This document shows positions 10,214-18,345 of a stretch of 64,000 bases of DNA, in pieces (position 1 is the stretch's first letter; every line of letters begins with the position of its first letter). Source of the stretch: Duganella qianjiadongensis (GTDB lineage: Bacteria; Pseudomonadota; Gammaproteobacteria; Burkholderiales; Burkholderiaceae_D); contig NZ_WWCM01000003.1 of the NCBI RefSeq assembly GCF_009857915.1, positions 248,001 to 312,000 of the forward strand, written 5' to 3'. The notes below the pieces were generated by a model. It was given only the letters and a program-made list of their open reading frames with translations. It was not told the DNA's origin and ran no database searches. A program made the translations under genes and the position numbers.

Positions 10214-11166
10214 TCGTCAGACTGGACTGGTTTATTGTTCTCGTCGGCCTGCTGCTGCTCGCGGCCGCCGTGATGGCGCTGCTCGACCGGCACAACCCCA
10301 AACGCTACAGCAGCGCGCTGTTCTGGGCGCTGTATGCGGCGATCTATCTGGCCGGCGAGCAGATACCGCCTGCCGTGACGGGGCTGATAATGGTGCTGAT
10401 GGCGCTGCTGGCCGGTTTTGGCGGCGTGGCGCTGGGGCGGCACAGCGAACGCACGGCGGAACAGCGCCAGGACAGTGCGCAGCGGCTGGGGCACCGCCTG
10501 CTGATACCGGCACTGCTGATTCCCGTCACCACCATGATAGGTTCCACCCTGCTGAAGGATGTGCAGGTCGGCGCAGCACTGCTGCTGGATCCGAAAAACC
10601 TCACGCTGGTCAGTCTGGGTTGCGGCTCGGTGCTGGCGGTGGTCACTGCCTGCTGGCTGACCCGCGCCACGCCCATGCAGGCGCTGCGCGAATCGCGCCG
10701 TCTGATGGATCATCTGGGCTGGGCACTGGTGCTGCCGCACATGCTGGCCGTACTGGGCCTGCTGTTCACCGAGGCGGGCATGGGCAAGGCGGTGGCGCAC
10801 GTGGTGACGTCGTATATCAATCTCGATATCCGGCTGGTGGCGGTGGCGGTGTACTGCATCGGCATGGCGCTGTTCACCATCATCATGGGCAATGGCTTTG
10901 CGGCGTTTCCCGTGATCGCCGGCGGCGTCGGCATTCCGGTTCTGGTGGGGGTGTATCACGCCAATCCGGCCGTGATGGCGGCCATCGGCATGTTCAGCGC
11001 CTACTGCGGCACCCTGATGACGCCGATGGCGGCCAATTTCAATATCGTGCCGGCGGCCTTGCTGGAGCTGCCCGACAAGAATGCCGTGATCCGCGCCCAG
11101 ATCGGCACGGCGCTGCCTCTGCTGCTTGCAAATATTGCACTTCTTTATTTTCTGATGAATCTCTGA
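10210..11166 (+). CDS. DUF979 family subunit, putative 5-oxoproline transporter
   Basis: A 318-residue protein with about nine membrane segments, starting at the ATG of an ATGA overlap with the DUF969 gene. Conserved family stretches include GSTLLKDVQVGAALLLDP, MGNGFAAFPVIAGGVGIPVL and FSAYCGTLMTPMAANFNIVP. It resembles half of a larger ion-driven carrier split into two polypeptides, and is presumed to act with the DUF969 product in the inner membrane. Downstream is the pyroglutamyl peptidase gene, which would release the substrate amino acid from peptides. No terminator is evident before that gene, so co-transcription is likely. Confidence 0.85.
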   Translation: MIVRLDWFIVLVGLLLLAAAVMALLDRHNPKRYSSALFWALYAAIYLAGEQIPPAVTGLIMVLMALLAGFGGVALGRHSERTAEQRQDSAQRLGHRLLIPALLIPVTTMIGSTLLKDVQVGAALLLDPKNLTLVSLGCGSVLAVVTACWLTRATPMQALRESRRLMDHLGWALVLPHMLAVLGLLFTEAGMGKAVAHVVTSYINLDIRLVAVAVYCIGMALFTIIMGNGFAAFPVIAGGVGIPVLVGVYHANPAVMAAIGMFSAYCGTLMTPMAANFNIVPAALLELPDKNAVIRAQIGTALPLLLANIALLYFLMNL

Positions 11167-11253
11167 ACGAGGCCGGATTGGAGTAGAGTAGCGCAGCATC
11201 GGGCCTGTGCTGCAGGAATCAGTACCGCCCCGCTTATCGCGGAGTTGAACAAG

Positions 11254-11904
11254 ATGGAAAAAATAATACTATTGACGGGCTTCGAGCCATTCAATCAGGA
11301 GAAGATCAATCCCTCGTGGGAAGCTGTACGGGCCTTGCAGGGCTGGCGCGAGGGCGACTTTGTCGTGCATGCGCGTCAGCTGCCGTGCGTGTTCGGCAGT
11401 TCGGCGCGCTTGCTGCACCATGCAATCGAAGAGCTGCAGCCCAGTATCGTGATCGGGGTAGGGCAGGCCGGTGGCCGCGTCGACATGTCGGTGGAGCGTA
11501 TTGCCATCAACATCGACGATGCGCCTATCGCCGATAACAAGAAACGCCAGATTGTCGACCAGCCCATCGTCAAGGATGGTCCCGCAGCCTATTTTTCTAC
11601 GTTGCCGATCAAGGCCATCGTGCATGCGATCCGTGAAGCGGGCCTGCCATCTTCCGTATCGCACACGGCCGGCACCTATGTGTGCAATCACGTGTTCTAT
11701 AGCCTGATGCATCAGGCGCACGAATGGGGCACTACCATGCGCGCCGGTTTCATCCACATCCCTTATCTGCCGCAGCAGGCAGCTGCCCATCCGGGCGCGG
11801 CCAGCATGAAGCTGGACGACATGATAGAAGGCCTGCGCATTGCCGTGCGCACCACGCTGGCCTACGACGTCGACATGCGCGAAGCCGGCGGCGTTACCCA
11901 CTGA
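11254..11904 (+). CDS. pcp: Pyrrolidone-carboxylate peptidase
   Basis: A 216-residue cytoplasmic cysteine peptidase (family C15) that removes N-terminal pyroglutamate from peptides. The start is ATG 11254, 9 bp after GGAG; the TTG at 11245 lies directly on that ribosome site and is unlikely. Family signatures are complete: LLTGFEPFNQ at the N-terminus, the catalytic Glu81 in MSVERIAIN, Cys144 in GTYVCNHVFY and His168 in GFIHIPYLPQQ. The length is normal. It is the last gene of the DUF969-DUF979-pcp set, which together would take up and generate 5-oxoproline. It converges on the lysR gene with 19 bp between stops. Confidence 0.95.
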   Translation: MEKIILLTGFEPFNQEKINPSWEAVRALQGWREGDFVVHARQLPCVFGSSARLLHHAIEELQPSIVIGVGQAGGRVDMSVERIAINIDDAPIADNKKRQIVDQPIVKDGPAAYFSTLPIKAIVHAIREAGLPSSVSHTAGTYVCNHVFYSLMHQAHEWGTTMRAGFIHIPYLPQQAAAHPGAASMKLDDMIEGLRIAVRTTLAYDVDMREAGGVTH

Positions 11905-11923
11905 TCCTTGCTTGGCCGGGTGT

Positions 11924-12826
11924 TCAGGCCGCGGGCGGATTGAGGATGTTGAGGAAAGCCCGCACCACCGGCGCATCGTCCAGCGTGGTGTAGGTGATGT
12001 ACAGATTGGCCGAAGGCGGATTGCTGCGGATCGGCACGAACACCACGCCGGGCCAGCCGATGCGGCTGGTGGTTTCCGGCATCAGCGCCACGCCCAGCCC
12101 GGCGCCTACCATGGCCAGCAGGGTCTGCGGCTCGGACGCTTCCTGAAAAATCGTCGGCTGGAAGCCCGCCTTGACGCAGCACTGGATCAGATAGCGCGGG
12201 AATGAGGACTTGTCGAGCGCCAGCGTCAGCATGGGCTCTTCGGCGATGTCGCTCAGTTCTATGGCTTCTTCCTTGGCCAGCGGATGGTGTTCGTTAATCG
12301 CCACGCACACGTCTTCGCGGAAGCACAGTTCCTGACGCAGATTGTCGCGCTTCAGGTCTTCTTCATCGAGGCGCGGTTCGCGCCAGAAGCCCACGTCCAC
12401 CTGTTTGGCGCGCAGCGCTTCGTACTGCAGGGTGGGGCCCAATTCGTGGATGGTCCACGTCACGCGCGGGTACTTGGTCTGGAATTCTTCCAGCAGGCTG
12501 GGAATCGGCCCCCACATGGCGGAACCGACGATGCCCACCCGCAGACGGCCTACCTCGCCGCGGTCGATCTGGCGGATAGTGTCCACCGTCATGCGCATCT
12601 TGGCCAGCAGGTCGGTGGCTTCCTGCATCAGCGCCTTGCCGGCCACCGTCAGTTCGAAGGTACGGGTGGTGCGGGCAAACAGCTTCACGCCTAATTCACT
12701 CTCCAGCTTCATGATCTGCTGGCTTAGCGGCGGCTGCGAAATGTGCAGACGTTCGGCGGCACGGCTAAAGCTCTTTTCTTCCGCCACAGCGAGGAAATAC
12801 TTGAGTTGCTTGAGATCGATGGACAT
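11924..12826 (-). CDS. LysR-family transcriptional regulator
   Basis: A 300-residue LysR protein. The N-terminal winged helix is clear (LKQLKYFLAVAEEKSFSRAA, then ISQPPLSQQI for the recognition helix), followed by a two-lobed effector domain beginning near RLRVGIVGSAMWG. It is the third gene of a minus-strand run psuK-psuG-lysR, 63 bp after psuG, so it probably controls or is co-transcribed with pseudouridine use. It could instead act on the convergent pyroglutamate operon. The co-inducer cannot be read from the sequence. Confidence 0.88.
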   Translation of the reverse strand: MSIDLKQLKYFLAVAEEKSFSRAAERLHISQPPLSQQIMKLESELGVKLFARTTRTFELTVAGKALMQEATDLLAKMRMTVDTIRQIDRGEVGRLRVGIVGSAMWGPIPSLLEEFQTKYPRVTWTIHELGPTLQYEALRAKQVDVGFWREPRLDEEDLKRDNLRQELCFREDVCVAINEHHPLAKEEAIELSDIAEEPMLTLALDKSSFPRYLIQCCVKAGFQPTIFQEASEPQTLLAMVGAGLGVALMPETTSRIGWPGVVFVPIRSNPPSANLYITYTTLDDAPVVRAFLNILNPPAA

Positions 12827-12889
12827 GACGCTGACTGCCTGTAATGGTTGCTGCCGGAATGCTGTTCTCTCTGTACCCTGGCGCTCTGC

Positions 12890-13813
12890 TTAGTTCTGCT
12901 GCGCGTGCATGGCCAGTGCCAGTGCCAGTGCCGCGCCACAGCGGGCATTGTTCTTGACCAGCGCAATATTGGTGGCGAGGCTGCGGCCATCGGTCAGCTG
13001 CTTGATGCGGCTAAGCAGGAAAGGCGTGACCTGTTTGCCCGTAATGCCCTGCGCACCGGCTTCCTGCAAAGCCTGCTCCGTGATGGCGTCGATCTCGGCT
13101 TTCGGCATCGCCTCGCTGGCCGGCACGGGATTGCTGACCACCACGCCGCCTTTCAGACCCAGCTGCCACTTGGTGTGGATGAAGGCAGCCTGCTGGGCGG
13201 GCGTGTCGAGCTGGAAGTCGGCATTGAAGCCGCTCTCGCGCGTGAAGAAGGCGGGGAAGCCGCGCTGGCCTACGCTCACCACCGGCACGCCGTAGGTTTC
13301 CAGATATTCCAGCGTGAGGCCGATGTCGAGAATGGATTTGACGCCGGCGCACACCACGGCCACCGAAGTGCGGGCCAGTTCCTGCAGGTCGGCAGAAATG
13401 TCGAAGCTGGTTTCGGCGCCGCGGTGCACGCCGCCTATGCCGCCCGTAACGAACACGCTGATGCCGGCCAGTTCGGCGCAGATCATGGTGGCAGCCACGG
13501 TGGTGGCGCCCAGCTTGCGCTGCGCCAGCACGAAGGGCAGGTCGCGCCGGCTGACTTTCATGGCGTCGGGCGAAGTGCCCAGCAATTCCAGCTGCGGTTC
13601 GGACAGGCCGATGCAGATCTTGCCGTCGATGATGGCGATGGTGGCCGGTACGGCGCCGGCGTCGCGGATGATCTGTTCCACTTCGCGCGCCATCTGCACA
13701 TTCTGCGGATACGGCATGCCGTGCGAAATAATGGTCGATTCCAGTGCCACGATGGCTTTGCCGGCGGCGCGGGCGGCGGCCACTTCCGGCGAATAGAGCA
13801 GAAACTGCTGCAT
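12890..13813 (-). CDS. psuG: Pseudouridine-5'-phosphate glycosidase
   Basis: A 307-residue enzyme that splits the C-C glycosidic bond of pseudouridine 5'-phosphate to uracil and ribose 5-phosphate. Characteristic segments are present: [17 protein letters not shown] near the start (catalytic Glu), [40 protein letters not shown] (metal/phosphate region with Asp) and [19 protein letters not shown], which holds the lysine that forms a Schiff base in the E. coli enzyme. It lies 16 bp downstream of psuK, so kinase and glycosidase are made together. Its uracil product can enter the reductive pathway encoded at 31.6-42.6 kb. Confidence 0.95.
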   Translation of the reverse strand: MQQFLLYSPEVAAARAAGKAIVALESTIISHGMPYPQNVQMAREVEQIIRDAGAVPATIAIIDGKICIGLSEPQLELLGTSPDAMKVSRRDLPFVLAQRKLGATTVAATMICAELAGISVFVTGGIGGVHRGAETSFDISADLQELARTSVAVVCAGVKSILDIGLTLEYLETYGVPVVSVGQRGFPAFFTRESGFNADFQLDTPAQQAAFIHTKWQLGLKGGVVVSNPVPASEAMPKAEIDAITEQALQEAGAQGITGKQVTPFLLSRIKQLTDGRSLATNIALVKNNARCGAALALALAMHAQQN

Positions 13814-13829
13814 GGGGATTCCTTACCGT

Positions 13830-14972
13830 TTAAGTCTGTTGGGGGAAGAGCGGCGGATGGTAGTCCGCCGATAGATCGAAATCGTGGATCTCGTAGAGCA
13901 CATCGGCAGCCAGCATGGGCGATACCGTGTCCTGCGTCTCCAGCGTCATGGCCGCCACTTTCAGGCCGCGGCGACAGGCCAGCGTCAGATCCTGGCTGCC
14001 CTGATACAGCGACCAGCACACGGCGGCGGAAAATGCGTCGCCAGCGCCGGTAACGTCGACCACTTCTACCTGATGGGCCGGCAGCCAGACCAGCTCTGTC
14101 CCGCGCGTGTGGTAGACGCCATGGCTGCCACAGGTCACGATCAGGTCCTGTGCGCCTTCGGCCTGCACGCTGTGGCAGGCGGCACGCACATCGGCTTCCG
14201 TCGGCAGGGCGCGGCCCACGCGGGTTTCCAGTTCGCCGCGATTGAGTATCAGCAGGCGCAGGCCGCGCAGGTCGGCCGGCAGGTGGGTCATCTTCGGTTG
14301 CGAGACGGCGATGATGATCAGCGGGACGTTGTCGGCGCGTGCGCTTTCCAGCAGCAGGGCCACGCTGGCCTGCGGCAGGTTCAGGTCTATCACCGTCATG
14401 GCGGCGGAGGCGCGCAGCGGCTGGCGGCTGGCGAGGAATTCCGGCGTGATGCGGTCGTACAGGGCCATGTCGGCCAGCGCCAGTACCAGCTCGCCGCGCT
14501 CGTCGAGGATGGCAGTGTAGGTGCCGCTGGCGGTGTCGGCCAGTTTCAGGCTGCCGCGTGTGTCGATGCCGGCCTGCTCGGCCTGATCCTGCAGGGTGCG
14601 GCCGGCGGCGTCGTCGCCGAAGGCGGTGAGCAGGGCGGCGGGCAGGTTGAGGCGGGCCAGATTTTCCGCGATATTGCGGGCCACGCCGCCATGCACTTCT
14701 TCCGCCGTGGCCGGATTCGACGTGCCATGCTGAAGCTGGGCGATGCTGCGCAGCTTGCGGTCCAGATTGGCAGCGCCTATACATAGTACAGGGCGCTTAT
14801 CGGGCAGCACGTAGGCGCGCCCCAGCAGGCGGCGTTCGCGGATCAGGCTGGCGATGTGGCCAGCAACAGCGGAACGGGACAGGCGCAGTTCCACCGCCAG
14901 ATCCTGCTGCGAAATGAAGGGATTGGCGCGGATCAGCTGATATAACTGGTCTTTTTTAGAGGCGTCGGACAT
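13830..14972 (-). CDS. psuK: Pseudouridine kinase with N-terminal DNA-binding domain
   Basis: A 380-residue PfkB-family kinase preceded by a winged helix-turn-helix of about 55 residues (LIRANPFISQQDLAVELRLS, then SRSAVAGHIASLI). The kinase part begins at PVLCIGAANLDRKL and carries the PfkB signature VDVTGAGDAFSAAV near residue 320, with the catalytic Asp in GAGD. The reaction is ATP-dependent 5'-phosphorylation of pseudouridine for PsuG. The HTH-kinase arrangement is seen in other PsuK/YeiI-type proteins and suggests the kinase also represses its own promoter. Two AAACA-type repeats, 20 bp apart, lie just upstream and are the obvious place to bind. Confidence 0.92.
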   Translation of the reverse strand: MSDASKKDQLYQLIRANPFISQQDLAVELRLSRSAVAGHIASLIRERRLLGRAYVLPDKRPVLCIGAANLDRKLRSIAQLQHGTSNPATAEEVHGGVARNIAENLARLNLPAALLTAFGDDAAGRTLQDQAEQAGIDTRGSLKLADTASGTYTAILDERGELVLALADMALYDRITPEFLASRQPLRASAAMTVIDLNLPQASVALLLESARADNVPLIIIAVSQPKMTHLPADLRGLRLLILNRGELETRVGRALPTEADVRAACHSVQAEGAQDLIVTCGSHGVYHTRGTELVWLPAHQVEVVDVTGAGDAFSAAVCWSLYQGSQDLTLACRRGLKVAAMTLETQDTVSPMLAADVLYEIHDFDLSADYHPPLFPQQT

Positions 14973-15016
14973 GGCGGTCTGGGGCTGGACTGGCGTGGGG
15001 GCGATAAAACATCATA

Positions 15017-15048
15017 AAACAATTGTTTGCAAGTTTAAACATTTGTCT
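15017..15048 (-). promoter_or_regulatory. Operator candidate upstream of psuK
   Basis: A perfect 12-bp palindrome AAACAATTGTTT (15017-15028) is followed at exactly 20-bp spacing by a diverged copy AAACATTTGTCT (15037-15048). They lie 45-76 bp upstream of the psuK start codon. The two-turn spacing fits cooperative binding by two dimers on one face of the helix, possibly PsuK's own HTH domain. Confidence 0.5.
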
Positions 15049-15103
15049 GGTTGGCGTCAATCCGGCATGGTGGCGTGCTTTACTGTTGTTCATAATACTC
15101 TCG

Positions 15104-15126
15104 ATTTATATTGAATTCATATAAAT
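15104..15126 (+). promoter_or_regulatory. Inverted repeat upstream of nucleoside phosphorylase operon
   Basis: ATTTATAT-(7 nt)-ATATAAAT, perfect 8-bp arms around TGAATTC, about 110 bp upstream of the phosphorylase start. It is AT-rich, so part of the symmetry may be chance or a promoter element. It is the best operator candidate for the deo-type operon. Confidence 0.3.
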
Positions 15127-15234
15127 GTGCAAGAAAAATGGTATTTGCCATACATATGCACGATGATGCATAGTGTCGGCTTTAGTCCCATGCTGTGCCC
15201 CGCGCGCGGGCTTTCCTAAAACTAGAGGATCTTC

Positions 15235-16086
15235 ATGTCGAACAATTCCCCATTCCAGGCTGCTGACATTATTCGTGCCCGCATTAGTGCCGGTCTTCCT
15301 GCCGGTTTCAAACCACGCGTTGCCCTGATTCTGGGCTCCGGTCTGGGTGTCTTGGCCGAACAGATGAGCAATCCTGTCACCATCAGCTACGACGAACTGC
15401 CGGGCTTCCCGATCAGCACCGTACACGGCCACGCCGGTGAACTGGTGATCGGCACGCTGGCCGGCGTCGATGTGGTGTGCATGAAAGGCCGCGGCCACGT
15501 TTACGAAGGCTACGGCCTGGGCGTGATGACCAGCGCCGTGCGCACTATCAAGCTGCTGGGCTGCGAAATGCTGTTCGTGACCAATGCGGCCGGTTCGCTG
15601 CGCACGGAAGTGGATGCCGGTTCGCTGGTAGCGCTGACCGACCATATCAACTTCCTGCCGGGCACCCCGATGATGGGCCCGAACGACGAGCGCTTCGGCC
15701 CGCGCTTCTTCAGCATGGCCAATGCCTACGATGCCGACCTGCGCGCACTGCTGCACGCTTCGGCCCAGGAGAAGAACGTGCCGCTGCACGATGGCGTGTA
15801 CATCGCCTACGCCGGTCCTAACTTCGAAACCCCGGCCGAAATCCGCGCCTTCAAGACGCTGGGTGCCGACGTGGTCGGTATGTCGGTGGTGCCGGAAGTG
15901 GTGTCGGCCCGTCATTGCGGCCTGAAAGTGGTGGGCGTGTCGGCCATCACCAATCTGGCCGAAGGCCTGTCGCCGTTCCCGCTGTCGCATGAACAGACGC
16001 TGAAATATGCTGCCGTGGCAGCGACCTCGCTGATCGACGTGATTCTGGCCTTCCTGGCCAACGTCGCCAAAACGCAGCAGGCGTAA
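15235..16086 (+). CDS. xapA: Purine nucleoside phosphorylase (XapA/PNP-II-like)
   Basis: A 283-residue trimeric-type purine nucleoside phosphorylase. It is strikingly like E. coli xanthosine phosphorylase: PRVALILGSGLGVLAEQ, ISYDELPGFPISTVHGHAGEL (phosphate-binding His region), VVCMKGRGHVYEG, LFVTNAAGSLRTEVDAGSLV, GPNFETPAEIR (base-binding Glu) and the substrate Asn in AITNLAEGLS. It cleaves inosine, guanosine and perhaps xanthosine with phosphate to base plus ribose 1-phosphate. The start is ATG 15235, preceded by AGAGGA. A short GC hairpin separates it from deoB, which would convert the sugar phosphate. Whether it prefers xanthosine cannot be decided here. Confidence 0.9.
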   Translation: MSNNSPFQAADIIRARISAGLPAGFKPRVALILGSGLGVLAEQMSNPVTISYDELPGFPISTVHGHAGELVIGTLAGVDVVCMKGRGHVYEGYGLGVMTSAVRTIKLLGCEMLFVTNAAGSLRTEVDAGSLVALTDHINFLPGTPMMGPNDERFGPRFFSMANAYDADLRALLHASAQEKNVPLHDGVYIAYAGPNFETPAEIRAFKTLGADVVGMSVVPEVVSARHCGLKVVGVSAITNLAEGLSPFPLSHEQTLKYAAVAATSLIDVILAFLANVAKTQQA

Positions 16087-16094
16087 CAACCCCG

Positions 16095-16116
16095 AGGGGC
16101 GGCTAGTCCGCCCCTT
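16095..16116 (+). terminator. Short GC hairpin between xapA-like gene and deoB
   Basis: GGGGCGG / CCGCCCC, 7-bp stem with a CTAGT loop, followed by only three T. It is probably a weak attenuator or an mRNA-end protector inside the operon rather than a full stop. Confidence 0.5.
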
Positions 16117-16138
16117 TGCATTTGAGGAGCTGGAAAAC

Positions 16139-17332
16139 ATGAAACGCGCATTTATTCTGCTGCTGGATTCCTTCGGTCTGGGCGCCACGCCGGACGCAGC
16201 GCAATACAACGACGCGGGCGCCAACACTTTCGGCCACATCGCCGAGCGCATCGCTGCTGGCGGCCAGCCGCTGGCTCTGCCCACGCTGGAAAAACTCGGC
16301 CTGTCGGCTGCGGCACAACTGGCCAGCGGCGAGTGGGCGGCAGGCTTTACCCAGCGCGAGGGTTTCACGGCAGCCTATGGCGCCGCACGCGAACGCTCGA
16401 CCGGCAAGGACACCCAGTCCGGTCACTGGGAAATCGCCGGTGTGCCGGTGGAATTCGACTGGGGCTATTTCCCCAAAACCGTGCCATCCTTCCCGGCCGA
16501 GCTGACCGCCAAGCTGCAGGAACTGGGCAAGGTGCCGGGCTTCCTCGGCGACTGCCACGCCTCGGGCACGGAAATCATCAACAAGCATGGCGACGAACAC
16601 GTCGCTTCCGGCAAACCTATCATCTACACCTCGGCCGATTCGGTGCTGCAGATTGCCGCGCACGAGGAATCATTCGGGCTGGAGCGCCTGTACGAGCTGT
16701 GCGAAATCGCCTTCAAGCTGGTAGAGCCTTACAACATCGGCCGCGTGATTGCCCGCCCATTCCTCGGTGCGAACGGCAACTACACCCGCACCACCAACCG
16801 TCACGACTACGCGGTAGCGCCGCCGGCGCCGACGCTGCTCGATCACGTCAAGAATGACGGCGGCGAAGTCATCGCGCTGGGCAAGATCAGCGATATCTTC
16901 GCGGCGCAGGGCGTGTCGCGCGTGGTGAAGGGCAAGGACAATATGGCGCTGTTCGACGCACTGCTGAAAGTGCAGCAGGAAGCGGGCGACAAGTCGCTGA
17001 CGTTCGTGAATTTTGTCGATTTCGATCAGGCATACGGTCACCGCCGCGATGTGAACGGCTATGCCCAGGCGCTGCGTGACATGGATGCGCGTCTGCCGGA
17101 ATTCATCGCCGGTCTGAAAGAGGGCGATCTGGTAGTGCTGACCGCCGACCATGGCTGCGACCCGACCTGGCCCGGCTCCGACCACACGCGTGAGCACATT
17201 CCGATGATTTTCTTCGGCCCGCAGGTGAAGCCGCAGGCACTGCCGATTTCCGAATCCTTCTCCGACATCGGCCAGACTCTGGCTCACCACCTCGGCGTCA
17301 AACCACTTTCCAACGGAAGCAATCTGTTATGA
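16139..17332 (+). CDS. deoB: Phosphopentomutase
   Basis: A 397-residue alkaline-phosphatase-superfamily enzyme interconverting (deoxy)ribose 1- and 5-phosphates. The N-terminal RAFILLLDSFGLGATPDA supplies the first metal Asp; the catalytic-loop region is ERSTGKDTQSGHWEIAG; TADHGCDPTWPGSDHTREH near the C-terminus carries the second metal cluster. The start follows GAGGAG about 11 bp upstream. The stop overlaps the deoC start as ATGA. Together with the phosphorylases on either side it delivers deoxyribose 5-phosphate to DeoC. Confidence 0.97.
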   Translation: MKRAFILLLDSFGLGATPDAAQYNDAGANTFGHIAERIAAGGQPLALPTLEKLGLSAAAQLASGEWAAGFTQREGFTAAYGAARERSTGKDTQSGHWEIAGVPVEFDWGYFPKTVPSFPAELTAKLQELGKVPGFLGDCHASGTEIINKHGDEHVASGKPIIYTSADSVLQIAAHEESFGLERLYELCEIAFKLVEPYNIGRVIARPFLGANGNYTRTTNRHDYAVAPPAPTLLDHVKNDGGEVIALGKISDIFAAQGVSRVVKGKDNMALFDALLKVQQEAGDKSLTFVNFVDFDQAYGHRRDVNGYAQALRDMDARLPEFIAGLKEGDLVVLTADHGCDPTWPGSDHTREHIPMIFFGPQVKPQALPISESFSDIGQTLAHHLGVKPLSNGSNLL

Positions 17333-18291
17333 CCATCATCTCCGACTTCAAGCGCAACGAAGCGGTCCCCCTCGATCTGGGCTGGATCAATCACATCCAT
17401 ATCAACAAGAGTGCGGCGGATCGTCGCGCCGCCAGTCTGGCCAATCGCCGCACGGTGAAGAAGGAATATCAGGCAGCATGGCTGATCAAGGCCATCGGCC
17501 TGATCGACCTGACTACCCTGTCCGGCGACGATACGCCGGGCCGTGTGGAGCGCCTGTGCATGAAAGCCATGCGTCCGCTGCGCAGCGATCTGGTGGAAGC
17601 CATGGGCCTGCAGGACACTCCGCTGGCCACCGGCGCCGTCTGCGTCTACCACGAGATGATCAAACCGGCCGTGCAGGTGCTGCAGGGCCGTCTGCCGATT
17701 GCTGCCGTGTCGACCGGCTTCCCGGCTGGCCTGACCAGCATGGAAACCAAGGTGCGCGAAATCGAACTGTCGGTGGCCGCAGGCGCCACCGAAATCGATA
17801 TCGTCATCACCCGCCAGCACGTGCTGACGGGGAACTGGCAGGCGCTGTACGACGAAATGCTGGCCTACCGCAAAGCCTGCGGCGAAGCCCACGTGAAAGC
17901 CATTCTGGCGACGGGTGAACTGGTCACGCTGGAAAACGTGGCGAAAGCTTCGTGGGTGTGCATGATGGCCGGTGCCGATTTCATCAAGACTTCGACCGGC
18001 AAGGAACCTGTCAACGCTACCATTCCCGTGTCGCTGACCATGGTGCGCGCGATCCGCGAATACCACGAGCAGACCGGCTTCAAGATCGGCTACAAGCCCG
18101 CCGGTGGCGTGAGCACGGCCAAGGCCGCGCTGCAATACCTGACGCTGATGAAAGAAGAACTGGGCAACGAATGGCTGCAGCCGCATCTGTTCCGTATTGG
18201 TGCTTCCAGCCTGCTGACCGACATCGAACGCCAGCTTGAGCACTATGTGACCGGCAATTACTCGGCCGCCCATCGTCACGCGCTGCCTTAA
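17329..18291 (+). CDS. deoC: Deoxyribose-phosphate aldolase
   Basis: A 320-residue class I aldolase splitting 2-deoxyribose 5-phosphate into acetaldehyde and glyceraldehyde 3-phosphate. The Schiff-base lysine is in DFIKTSTGKEPVN and the second conserved lysine in GYKPAGGVST. At 320 residues it belongs to the longer DERA group (like the animal enzyme), not the ~250-residue bacterial type. It begins inside the deoB stop (ATGA). Next in the operon is an aldehyde dehydrogenase that could remove the acetaldehyde. Confidence 0.96.
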   Translation: MTIISDFKRNEAVPLDLGWINHIHINKSAADRRAASLANRRTVKKEYQAAWLIKAIGLIDLTTLSGDDTPGRVERLCMKAMRPLRSDLVEAMGLQDTPLATGAVCVYHEMIKPAVQVLQGRLPIAAVSTGFPAGLTSMETKVREIELSVAAGATEIDIVITRQHVLTGNWQALYDEMLAYRKACGEAHVKAILATGELVTLENVAKASWVCMMAGADFIKTSTGKEPVNATIPVSLTMVRAIREYHEQTGFKIGYKPAGGVSTAKAALQYLTLMKEELGNEWLQPHLFRIGASSLLTDIERQLEHYVTGNYSAAHRHALP

Positions 18292-18345
18292 GCCTCAGCT
18301 TATCGATTCAGCGCGCACCTTAGCCTACAGAATATCGGACACGTC

